DNA from: Solanum dulcamara
Lineage: Eukaryota; Streptophyta; Magnoliopsida; Solanales; Solanaceae
NCBI RefSeq assembly: GCF_947179165.1
Contig: NC_077242.1
Span: 40,122,097 to 40,186,096 of the forward strand
DNA length: 64,000 bases
Reading direction: 5' to 3'
Under the pieces are notes generated by a model. That model saw only the letters and a list, made by a program, of their open reading frames with translations, did no database searches and was not told where the DNA came from. This document shows positions 55,379-64,000 of the stretch, piece by piece. Positions within the stretch are counted from its first letter, which is position 1. Every line of letters starts with the position of its first letter. The position numbers were made by a program, and so were the translations under genes.

Positions 55379-56750
55379 ATGAGTTTTAATGGAAGTAATG
55401 TTGCAGACATGAATGAAGACATTGGAAATTTGCACGATGTGAATGTTGATCAAATAAGAAGCGCTGGAGCTATAAGATTACTCCCTACTATGTGCCAACC
55501 TTTTACCATTGCCGCAACTCTTCTTGACGAAACAATAATGATAAATCGAGCTTGACATACTCGAGAAGATTGTGTATCTCCTATCCATGTTGGGATGACA
55601 AAAAAGGAACTTGAGAAGGATCATGCAAGTGACAAAAACATGGTTAAAATAATGACCCAACTAGATTTTCTATCAAAACATGTTATGGGGGGAGTTTTCA
55701 AAGTGGTGAATGTAGTGGATGCAAAACCAGAAAGATGCCAAATTCGATGGCATGTATAATAAGGAGGTACAATATTTAGAAAAATAGCCAGGGGGTTCTC
55801 GATCGACCTTTACAAGGCCGAGTGGGAACCAAGGTTAGAACAAAGAGCGCAATAGTGGTTGGAGAGATAGGAACTGGCATGATAGAGGAAATACTTAGAG
55901 AGATGGTCATGGTGATCATGAGAGAAATGTTACTTCTCATCAAAAGGCTAAGGAGGCGATTCCTGACCTGAAAATTTTCATACGGAAGACATCCTTGCTA
56001 GAATTTTGAATAAAGTCAAAGGGTCAGATAAGGTGTTGAAAGATATGAAACCTGATTTCTCTTCTTTAAATCATACTGTCACCACCCATTCAATGTCAAT
56101 TAAGCAATTGGCAGCTCAAATAGGTCAAATCTCAGCTCATCTTAACCCAAGACCAAAGAGAGGTCTCCCAAATGATACTGTTGCCAATCCTAAGAATGAC
56201 AACATGCAATCCATGGCTATTTTAACTAGAAGCGACAAAGTATTTGGTGAGGATGTGCCAACTAACGAAGTTACAAGTTCAGCCAAAGGGAAGACCAAAG
56301 TGTTAGAAAGTAATGATCTAGCTAAAGATCTCAATAATGATTATTCCAATCAAGTGAAAAATGTATCGATGGAAATTTATTTCGGTGTGTCTCCGAAGTC
56401 TAATGTGGGTGTTGTCCCACCGGTGGTTCCTACAAATCTGCTTCCAAAAGTGAAACCTCCTTTTCCTCAATGTTTGAAAAAGCAAGATGAGGATATTAAG
56501 TTTCAAAAGTTTCTCTCGGTGTTCAAGACTCTCTTAATAAATTTACCGTTCATTGAATATTTATTGGAGATGCTCGGGTATGCAAAGTTCATGAAGGAGT
56601 TTGTGATGAAAAAAAGTAATATGGACTTGGAAACCATCGAAGTGTCTCACAACTGTAGTGCAATTATGTCAAGTAATGCCATAGTGAAAAAGGATGATCC
56701 CGGAGCGTTCATAATTCCATCCATTACATGTTTGTACCAATTTACCTAGG
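55379..56750 (+). pseudogene. gag and gag-protease linker of right Athila/Tat-like element
   Basis: The ATG at 55379 begins an N-terminus with DIGNLHDVNVDQ, as in the left copy at 1966. At about 55515 the sequence jumps to the later gag segment ending in MINRA, then HVGMTKKELEKDHASDKNM. The whole Retrotrans_gag core kept in the left copy (about 1810-1320) is missing. The frame then breaks. A well-preserved 247-codon stretch (56006-56749) covers the gag C-terminus and linker: QIGQISAHLNPRPKRGLPND, PPFPQCLKKQDEDIKFQKFL, ETIEVSHNCSAIM and DPGAFIIPSITCLYQF. Its stop at 56747-56749 comes just before the cysteine-containing approach to the protease. It is not a host gene. Confidence 0.85.
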
Positions 56751-56814
56751 CACTTTGTAATTTGGGTGAAAGCATAAATTAGATGCCCTATGCTATTTTT
56801 AAGCAACTCGAGTT

Positions 56815-58150
56815 GGGTGAACCTAAACAAAAGACTATGCGGTAATACATGGTTGACCAAACAATTAAGTATCCCATTGGTATACTCTATGATATCTTGG
56901 TAAAGGTTGACAAATTCATCTTCCCCACAAATTTAGTAATTCTTGACTGTGCAATTGATGCAGATGTGCCTATTATTCTTAGTAGGCCATTCTTGTCTAC
57001 CGGACGAGCTTTGGCTGATGTAGAGAGTGGTGAATTGAAATTTTGGATAAATGGTGAGTAAGTCACTTTTAATATTTGTATGTCGATGAAACAACCTAGT
57101 GATCTTCCGATCATTTGAATGATTGATGTCATGGATGAAGTTGTGGAAAGTGTCCAAGATGTTTTTAATGTTGGGGAGTCGTTATTGCATTTTTGCTGAA
57201 CTTTGATATGGAGTAAATCCCTGACTATGATGAAGTGGTAGAAGCAGTTACGGGTATTGGTTTGTACCCTAAAAAACCTGTATGGTTAGAGATTGATCTG
57301 AAAGGGACTGACCACCTACCAAGCCTTTGATAGATGAACCACCTAAGCTTGATATTAAGGTACTTCCATCCCATGGTAAGTATGTGTTCGTGGGGAAAAT
57401 TCCATTTTTCCTGTCATAATAGCTGCTTATTTAGATGAGGAACAAGCGCATGCCATAGTGTGTTATGGAAATTTCTCAAAGCTATTGCGTTGACGATTAC
57501 AGACATTGTAGGCATTCCTCCTGGTGTGTGCATGCATTATATTTAGCTGGACATGGATACCAAGCCTAGGATCGAGCACTAATAGAGATTAAACCCTCCA
57601 ATGCAAGATGTGGTGAATCAAGAAATAATTAAGTAGCTTGATGCAGGTGTTATGTATCCCTTTGCCGATAGTAAATAGCTGAGCCTGGTGTAATTTGATC
57701 CTAAGAAGGATGACATGATTTTCATGCCGAATAAAAAAATGAGCTTGTCTCGATGTGACCAATTATAGGTTGGATAATGTGAATGGATTATCGAAAGCTA
57801 ATTGCTTGCACGGAGAAAGACCATTTCCCTATGTCATTTATGGATAAAATGCTGGATCGTCTAGTAGGTAGGAGTTAGTATTGCCTTTTTGATGGATACT
57901 CCATGTATAATCAACTTTCTATTTCCCACTGATGATCAAGAGAAGACAACTTTCACGTACCCTAGGTACTTTTTGTTTTAGGCAGATGCCTTTCGGATTA
58001 TGCAATGCCCCCGCAACTTTTAAAAAGTGTAAGTTGTCTAATTTTTCCAACATGGTAGAAGATACCATGGTAGTTCTTATGGATGATTTCTCGGAGGCTA
58101 GGGACATATTTTATGTATTCTTTGAACATCTAAGTCAAATATCTCGGGTT
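56815..58150 (+). pseudogene. Array unit 1: protease-linker-RT
   Basis: The upstream side is the native one: gag linker runs into the protease through a decayed IFKQLELGEPK. Protease is open at 56849-57061 (IILSRPFLSTGRALADVESG). The linker is frameshifted at about 57180 and 57400. RT is recognised from about 57780 (MDYRKL in mixed frames) and at 57932-58150 (FGLCNAPATF, then VLMDDFSEARDIF with MDD at 58079-58087). Stops include TGG-to-TAG-type changes near 57660. Confidence 0.85.
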
Positions 58151-59477
58151 GGGTGAACCTAAACCATTGACTATGCGGTTACTAATGGCTGACTAAATAA
58201 TTAAGCATCCCATTGGTGGTAAAGCTTGTCGAATTTATCTTCCCTATAAATTCTATGATTCTTGATTGTTAATGTGATATGGAGTTTCCCCTTATTCTTA
58301 TACGCTATTCTTGGCTACCAGACGAGCTTTGGTTGATGTAGAGAGTGGTGAATTCAAATTTTATGGTAAATAGTGAGGAAGTTACTTTTAATGTTTGTAA
58401 TTTGATGAAATAACCTAGTGATCTTCATGTCATCTTAGTGATGGATATTTTTGATGAAGCTATTGCAAGTCAGCAAGAAGTTTCTAACATTGGGGAGTCG
58501 TTAGCGACGGTGGTTCTGATCTATGATGGGGAAGAAATCCCCAACAATGATGAAGTGGTAGCATCACCTATGGGTATTAGTTCGTACACTAAAAACCCTA
58601 TGCGGTTAGAGATTGATCTGAAAAATAAGGACTCACCACCTGCCAAGCCTTTGATAGATGAATCACCTAAGCTTGAGCTTAAGTTACTTTCATCTTTTCT
58701 AAAGTATGTGTTCTTAAGGGGGAATTACACTTTTCTTATCATAATAGTTGCTAATTTAGTCACGGAAGAAGTGCATGCATTAGTGAGTATGTTACATATA
58801 TTTCTCAAAGCTATTGGATGGACATGTATCGACATTGTAGCATTCCTCTCGGTGTGCGTATGCATAAGATTTAGTTGACCACTAATAGCAAGCCTAGCAT
58901 ACAACACCAAGGGAGATTAAACCCTCCAATGCAACAAGTGGTGAAGAGAAACAAATAAGTGGCTTGATGCTGGTGTTGTGTATCCCATTGCCAATAGTAA
59001 ATAAGTGAGTTGGGTGCAACATGTTCCTAAGAAGGGTGGCATAACTGTCGTGGCGAATGAAATGAATAAGCTTGTCTCAATCCGACCAGTTTCCAATTGG
59101 AGAGTGTATATGGATTATCGGAAGTTAAATGCTTGCACGGAGAAAGAACATTTCCATATACCTTTCATGGACCAAAAATTAGATCATCTTGTAGGTAGGG
59201 GTTTGTATTGATTTTTTGATGGATACTTCGGGTATAAACAAATTTCTATTGCCGTAGGGATCAAGATAAGGAAATCTTCACGTGCCTGTATGGTACTTTT
59301 TCTTTTAGGCATATGCCTTTCGGATTATGCAATGCGCCCAAAATATTTCAAAGGTGTATGTTGCTCATTTTTGTAGACATGATAGAATATACCATGGAAG
59401 TTTTTATGGATGATTTCTTAGTACTGAGGGACACATTTGATGCATGCCTTGAACATCATAGTCAAGTATCTCAGGTT
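58151..59477 (+). pseudogene. Array unit 2: protease-linker-RT
   Basis: The protease part (58175-58385) is short by about 20 bases and frameshifted. The linker is open at 58438-58878 (146 codons, IGISSYTKNPMRLEIDLKNK). RT is open at 59005-59211 (VYMDYRKLNACTEKEHFHIP) and continues in another frame to MDD at 59406-59414 (VFMDDFLVLRDTFDACLEH). The unit ends 72 bases after the start of MDD. Confidence 0.85.
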
Positions 59478-60796
59478 AGGTGAACCTAAATAGACGACTA
59501 TGCGGTTACTCATGGCTGACCGAATAATTAAGCATCCCATTGATACACTATATGATATTTGGTAAAGGTTGTCAAATTCATCTTCCCTGCGGGTTCTATG
59601 ATTCTTGATTTTGAAAGTGATGCGGAGTCTCCCATTATTATTGCTAGGCCATTCTTAGCTACCAGACGAGCTTTGGTTGATGTAGAAAGTGGTGAATTGA
59701 AATTTTATGGTAAATGGTGAGGAAGTTACTTTTAATGTTTGTAAGTCGATGAAATAACCTTGTGATCTTCATGTCATCTTAGTGATCAATATTATGGATG
59801 AAGTTGTGGAAAGTGTGCAAGAAATTTCTAATATTGGGGAGTCGTTAGAGGTGGTGTTGCTGAACTATGATGGGGAAGAAACTCCAGACTATGTTGAAGT
59901 GGTAGTAGCACTTACGGATATTGATTCGTACACTAAAAACCCTATGCGGTTAGAGATTAATCTGAAAAATAGGGACTCACCACCCGCCAAGCCTCTAATA
60001 GATGAACCACCCAAGCTTGAGCTTAAGGTACTTTTATCTTTTCTTAAGTATGTGTTCTTGGGGGAAAAGTCCACTTTTCTTATCATAATAGCTGCTAATT
60101 TAGTTGAGGAACAAGTGCATGAATTAGTGACTGTGTTACGGAAATTTCTCAAAGTTATTGGGTGGACATTAGCCAACATTATAGGCATTCCTCCCTATGT
60201 GTGTACGGACAAGATTCAGCTAGCCACTGATACCAAGCCTAGCATGGAGCAATAAAGGAGATTAAACCCTCTAATGCAAGAAGTGGTGAAGAGAGAGACA
60301 ATCAAGTAGATTGATACATGTATTGTATATCCTATTTTACATAGTAAATAGGAGAGCCGGGTACAATGTGCTCCTAAGAAGGGTGTCATGACTATCGTGC
60401 AGAATAAAAATAATGAGCTTGACTCGATACAACCAGTTGCCGATTGGAGAGTGCGCATGGATTATCAAAAGTTAAATTCTTGCATGGAGAAAGACCATTT
60501 CCCTATGCCATTCATGGACCAAATGTTGGATTGTCTTGCAGGTAGGGGTTGGTCTTGCTTCATCTATGGATACTCCAAGTATAATTAGAGTTCTATTTCC
60601 CTGAGGATAAAGAGAAAACTACTTTCACGTGCCCGTATGGTACTTTTTCTTTTAGGTGGAGGCCTTTTGGATTATGAAATGCCCCTGCAACTTTTCAAAG
60701 GTCTATGTTGTTCATTTTTTGTTTAGTGATGATTTCTCGGTGGTGGGGGATACATTTGATGCATGCCTTGAACATCTTAGTCAAGAAGCTCCACTT
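59478..60796 (+). pseudogene. Array unit 3: protease-linker-RT
   Basis: Protease at 59500-59720 is frameshifted by single-base losses. The linker is the longest open piece in the array (59782-60255, 157 codons, ends in an IQLATDTKPSMEQ segment). RT is open at 60388-60588 (VRMDYQKLNSCMEKDHFPMP). A deletion of about 35-40 bases at about 60722 removes the residues before the active site, including the Met of MDD. Confidence 0.85.
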
Positions 60797-62101
60797 GGGT
60801 GAATCTAAAACGACTATGCAGTTACGCATGGGTGACCGAACAATTAAGTGTCCTATTAGTATACTCTATGATATCTTTGTAAAGGTTGACAAATTCACCT
60901 TCCCCACAGATTTTGTGATTCTTGATTTTAAAATTGATGTGGAGGTGCCTATTATTCTTGATAGGCCATTCTTGGCTATCGGACAAGCTTTGGTTTATGT
61001 AGAGAGTGGTGAATTGAAATTTTATGGTAAATGGTGAGGAAGTCACTTTTAATATTTTTAAGTCCATGAAATAACCTAGTGATATTCATGTCATCTCTGT
61101 GATTGACGTTGTTGATGAAGTTGTGGAAAGTATGCAGGAAGTTTCTAATGTTAGAGAGTCATTAGTAGTGGTGTTGTTGAACTATGATGGGGAAGAAATC
61201 CTTGACTATGATGAAGTGGTAGCAGCACTTACGGGTATTGGTTCATACCCCAAAAACCTTGTGCAGTTAGACATTGATCTAAAAAGTAGGGACTCACCAC
61301 CCAACAAGCGTTCGATAGATGAACCACCCAAGCTTAAGCTTAAGGTGTTTCAATCTCATTTTAAGTAAGTGTTATTCGTGGCAATTTCAATTTTTCTTTT
61401 CATAACAGCTGCTAATTTAGTCAAGGAACAAGTGCATGCATTAGTGAGTGTGTTACGAAAATTTCTCAAAGCTATTAGGTGGATATTTACCTATATTAAG
61501 CTTGCCACCGATAGCAAGCCTAGAATGGAGCACCAAAGGAGATTAAACCCTCCAATGCAAGAAATGGTGAAGAAAGAAATAATCAAATGACTTGATGTGG
61601 GTGTTGTGTATCCTATTGCCGATAGTAAATGGGTGAGCCAGGTGCAATGTGTTCCTAATAAAAGGTGGCATGACTATCGTGCCGAATGAAAAAAATGAGC
61701 TTGTCTCGATGCGACTAGTTGTTGATTGGAGATATTACATGGATTATTGAAAGTTAAATTCTTGTACGGAGAAAGACCATTTCCCTATGTCATTCATAGA
61801 CCAAAAGTTGGATTGTCTTGCAGGTAGGGGTTGGTATTGGTTTTTTGATGGATACTCCGGGTATAATCAAATTTCAATTCCTCCTGAGGATCAACAGAAG
61901 ACAACTTTCACATGTTTGTATGGTACTTTTATTTTTAGGCGGATGCCTTTCAGATTACGCAATGTCCTCATAACTTTTAAAAGGTGTATTTTGTCTTTTT
62001 TCCGACTTGGTAGAAGATACCATGGAAGTTCTTATGGATGATTTCTAGTTGCTTAGGGATATATTTCTTGCCTTGAACCTTTTAACAAAGCACCTCGGGT
62101 T
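60797..62101 (+). pseudogene. Array unit 4: protease-linker-RT
   Basis: Protease lies in the open stretch to 61037 (VPIILDRPFLAIGQALVYVE). The linker is open at 61099-61368 and 61369-61590, separated by one stop. About 40 bases of the linker are missing near 61490. RT is at 61787-62041 (WFFDGYSGYNQISIPPEDQQ), with MDD at 62034-62042 followed by a stop. The unit ends 68 bases after MDD and is the shortest. Confidence 0.85.
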
Positions 62102-63447
62102 GGGTGAACCTAAACCAACAACTATGTGGTTACTCATGACTAACCAAACAATTAAGGTTCCCATTGGTATACTCTATGATATCTTAGTAAAGGTTAAAAA
62201 ATTCATCTTTCCCATGGATTTTGTAATTCTTGATTGTGAAATTGATGTGGTGTTTCCCATTATTCTTCGTAGGCCATTCTTAGCTACCAGATGAGCTTTG
62301 GTTGATTTAGAGATTGGTGAATTAGAATTGTGGGTATATAGTGAGGAATTCACCTTTAATGTTTGTAAGTCGATGAAACAACCTAGTGATCTTAAAGTAG
62401 TTTTAGTGATCGATATTGTGGATAAAGCTATGGTAAGTATGCCATAAGTTTCTAATGTTGGGGAGTCATTCGCGGCGGTGTTGCTGAACTACGATGGGGA
62501 AGAAAAAACCGACAATGATGAAGTGGTAGCAGCACTTACGGGTATTGGTTTGTTCCCTAAAAACCCTATGTTGTTAGAGGTTGATCATAAAAATAGGCAC
62601 TCACTACCCACCAAGCATTTGATAGATGAACCACCCAAGCTTCAGCTTAAGGTACTTCCATCATATTTTAAGTAAGTGTTCTTAGGGGCAAATTCCATTT
62701 TTTCCATCATAATAGTTGATGATTTAGTCGAGAACAAGTGCATGCCTTAGTGAGTGTGTTATGGAAATTTCTCAAATCTATAAGGTGGACAATTGTAGTC
62801 ATTATAGGCATTACTCCCTGTGTGTGTACCCATAAGATTCAGGTAGCCACTGATAGAAAGCATAGGATCGAGCAAAAAAGGAGATTAAACTCTCCAATGC
62901 AAGAAGTGGGGAACAAAGAGATAAGCAAGTGGCTTGATGCGAGTGTTGTGTATCCCATTGACGATAGTAAATAGGGGAGCCTCATATAATGTGTTCCTAA
63001 GAAGGGTGGCATGACTGTCATGCTGAATGAAAAGAATGAGCTTGTCTCAATGAGATGAGCTCTTGGTTATAGAGTGTGCATGGATTATAGGAAGCTGAAT
63101 GCTTCCACGGAGAAAGATCATTTCCCTATGACGTTCATAGACCAAATATTTGATCGTCTTGCAGGTAGAAGTTGGTATTTCTCTTTAGATAGATACTCTA
63201 AGTATAATCAAATTGCTATTGCCTCAGAGGACCAAGAGAAGACAACTTTTATGTGCCTGTATGGTACTTTTGCTTTTAGGCGGATGCCTTTCAGATTATG
63301 AAATACCGCCGTAACTTTTCAAAAGTGTATGTTGTCCAATTTTTCCGACATGGTATAAAATACCATGGAAGTTTTTATGGATGATTTCTTAGTGATAGAG
63401 GACACATTGTATGTATACCATGAACATCTTAGTCAAGCATCTTGTAT
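62102..63447 (+). pseudogene. Array unit 5: protease-linker-RT
   Basis: Protease is open from the array junction to 62294 (VFPIILRRPFLATR then stop). The linker is in 62478-62675 and 62738-62974. RT is at 63074-63301 (RKLNASTEKDHFPMTF) and 63365-63447, with MDD at 63377-63385 (VFMDDFLVIEDTLYVY). The frame reads straight through the junction into unit 6. Confidence 0.85.
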
Positions 63448-64000
63448 GGGTGAACCTAAACCAGCAACTATGCAGTTACTTATGGCTGACCGAAAAATTA
63501 ACTTTCCCATTGGTATACTCTATGATATCTCAGTAAAGGTTGACAAATTCATCTTCCATGTGGATTTTGTGGTTTTTGATTGTGAAAGTGATTCAGAGGT
63601 GCCCATTGTTCTTGGTCGGCCATTCTTCACTAACAGGCGGGCATTGGTTGATATAGAGAGTGGTGAATTGAAATTTTGGGTAAATGGTGAGAAAGTCAAT
63701 TTTAATGTTTTGTAAGTCCATGTAATAACCTAGTAATCTTTATGTCATCTCAGTGATCGATGTTGTGGATGAAGCTGCGGTATGTGTGCAATAAGTTTCT
63801 AATATTGGGGAGTTATTAGTGGCGGTGTTGCTGAACTATGATGGGGAAAAAATCTTGGACTATGATGAAGTGGTAGAAGCACTTATGGGTATTAGTTCGT
63901 AACCTTAAAACCCTATGCAGTTAGAGATTGATCTAAAAAAAAGGGACTCAGCACACGCCAAGCCTTTGATAGATGTACCACTTAAGATTGAGCTTAAGGT
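63448..64000 (+). pseudogene. Array unit 6: partial, runs off window
   Basis: It begins with the same landmark and an intact protease segment to 63715 (VPIVLGRPFFTNRRALVDIE). The first part of the linker continues to the window end, with a stop near 63902. RT of this unit lies outside the window. Confidence 0.85.

Larger units (their letters stand above)
53010..64000 (+). mobile_element. Athila/Tat-like element with tandem pol array, right copy
   Basis: It has an LTR (53010-55257), primer site (55262-55279), gag with a large internal deletion (55379-56750), then the protease-linker-RT segment amplified in tandem to the window edge (56815-64000). It inserted in the RT of chromovirus F. The 3' part is outside the window, so neither the right LTR nor a target duplication can be seen. 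Confidence 0.85.
56815..64000 (+). repeat. Tandem array of pol protease-linker-RT units
   Basis: The landmark gggtgaacctaaa (or a one-base variant) occurs at 56815, 58151, 59478, 60797, 62102 and 63448, giving periods of 1336, 1327, 1319, 1305 and 1346 bp. Each unit holds, in order, the protease-like segment (ILYDILVKVDKFIFP ... PIILGRPFLATGRAL-type), a ~300-residue linker (DGEE, DSPPAKPLIDEPPKLELK, HALVSVLRKFLKAIGW), and the RT N-terminal half up to the active-site Met-Asp-Asp. The next unit begins 68-72 bases after MDD where MDD survives. In a normal element the rest of RT would follow there. Units differ by many substitutions and indels, so the array is old and is not an assembly duplicate of one unit. 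Confidence 0.9.

Noticed and set aside
56006..56749. 247-codon open frame as a possible host gene
   Set aside because: Its order of motifs matches the gag C-terminus and linker of the left copy (513-788 and nearby, minus), and it lies between gag start and protease of an LTR element.
56815..64000. Array as a set of separately inserted elements
   Set aside because: No LTRs, primer sites or target duplications lie between units, and the junction point relative to MDD is constant.

Overview
The window is a block of old, nested LTR retrotransposons from a plant nuclear genome. No cellular gene, tRNA gene or intact mobile element is visible. Nearly everything can be assigned to Ty3/gypsy-type elements: chromoviruses (probably Tekay/Del-like, with primer-binding sites resembling the initiator-Met tRNA and a chromodomain-like pol end), Athila/Tat-type elements (primer-binding site resembling tRNA-Asp), and long-LTR relatives. 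The families, the AT-rich composition and the LTR style suggest pericentromeric heterochromatin of a solanaceous plant such as Solanum or Capsicum. That taxonomic call is inference. All coding regions are broken by stops and frameshifts.

Layout. (1) 1-2120 plus 9758-~11380, minus strand: an Athila/Tat-like element (gag, primer site, LTR end). It is split by chromovirus A (2121-9757), which has a recognisable target duplication. (2) ~11.4-14.0 kb: an LTR remnant (B) with a 30-bp minisatellite. (3) 14.0-17.46 kb: element C, apparently non-autonomous, with a nearly open 232-codon frame of unknown function. (4) 17.46-19.33 kb: a truncated chromovirus LTR. (5) 19.3-38.8 kb: a minus-strand chromovirus pol (G). 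A solo LTR (K, target duplication ctatc) cuts it inside RNase H. K is in turn split by an 11.6-kb element (D, ~3.7-kb LTRs), and D carries a second solo LTR (D1, target duplication ttaca) seven bases inside its 5' LTR. D also carries a 120-bp 5S-rRNA-like sequence in antisense. (6) 38.8-43.4 kb: an LTR scrap and the 5' LTR plus gag of a D-related element (D4). (7) 43.4-48.5 kb: the gag-pol-3' LTR of chromovirus E. (8) 48.5-53.0 kb: the LTR, gag and RT of chromovirus F, nested in E's LTR. (9) 53.0-64.0 kb: a plus-strand Athila/Tat-like element nested in F.

The most unusual structure is at the right edge. From 56815 to the window end, the protease-linker-RT segment of the Athila-like pol is repeated head to tail five full times plus a partial sixth. 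The spacings are 1336, 1327, 1319, 1305 and 1346 bp. Where the RT active-site codons survive, each junction lies about 70 bases after them. This looks like a retrotransposon coding segment turned into a tandem, satellite-like array.

The elements do not act as a pathway. Their relationships are those of successive insertion, solo-LTR formation, deletion and decay. Many stops and primer-site changes are C-to-T or G-to-A, as expected for methylated, silenced DNA. Boundaries and identities come from reading the sequence by eye; no database search or alignment program was run.
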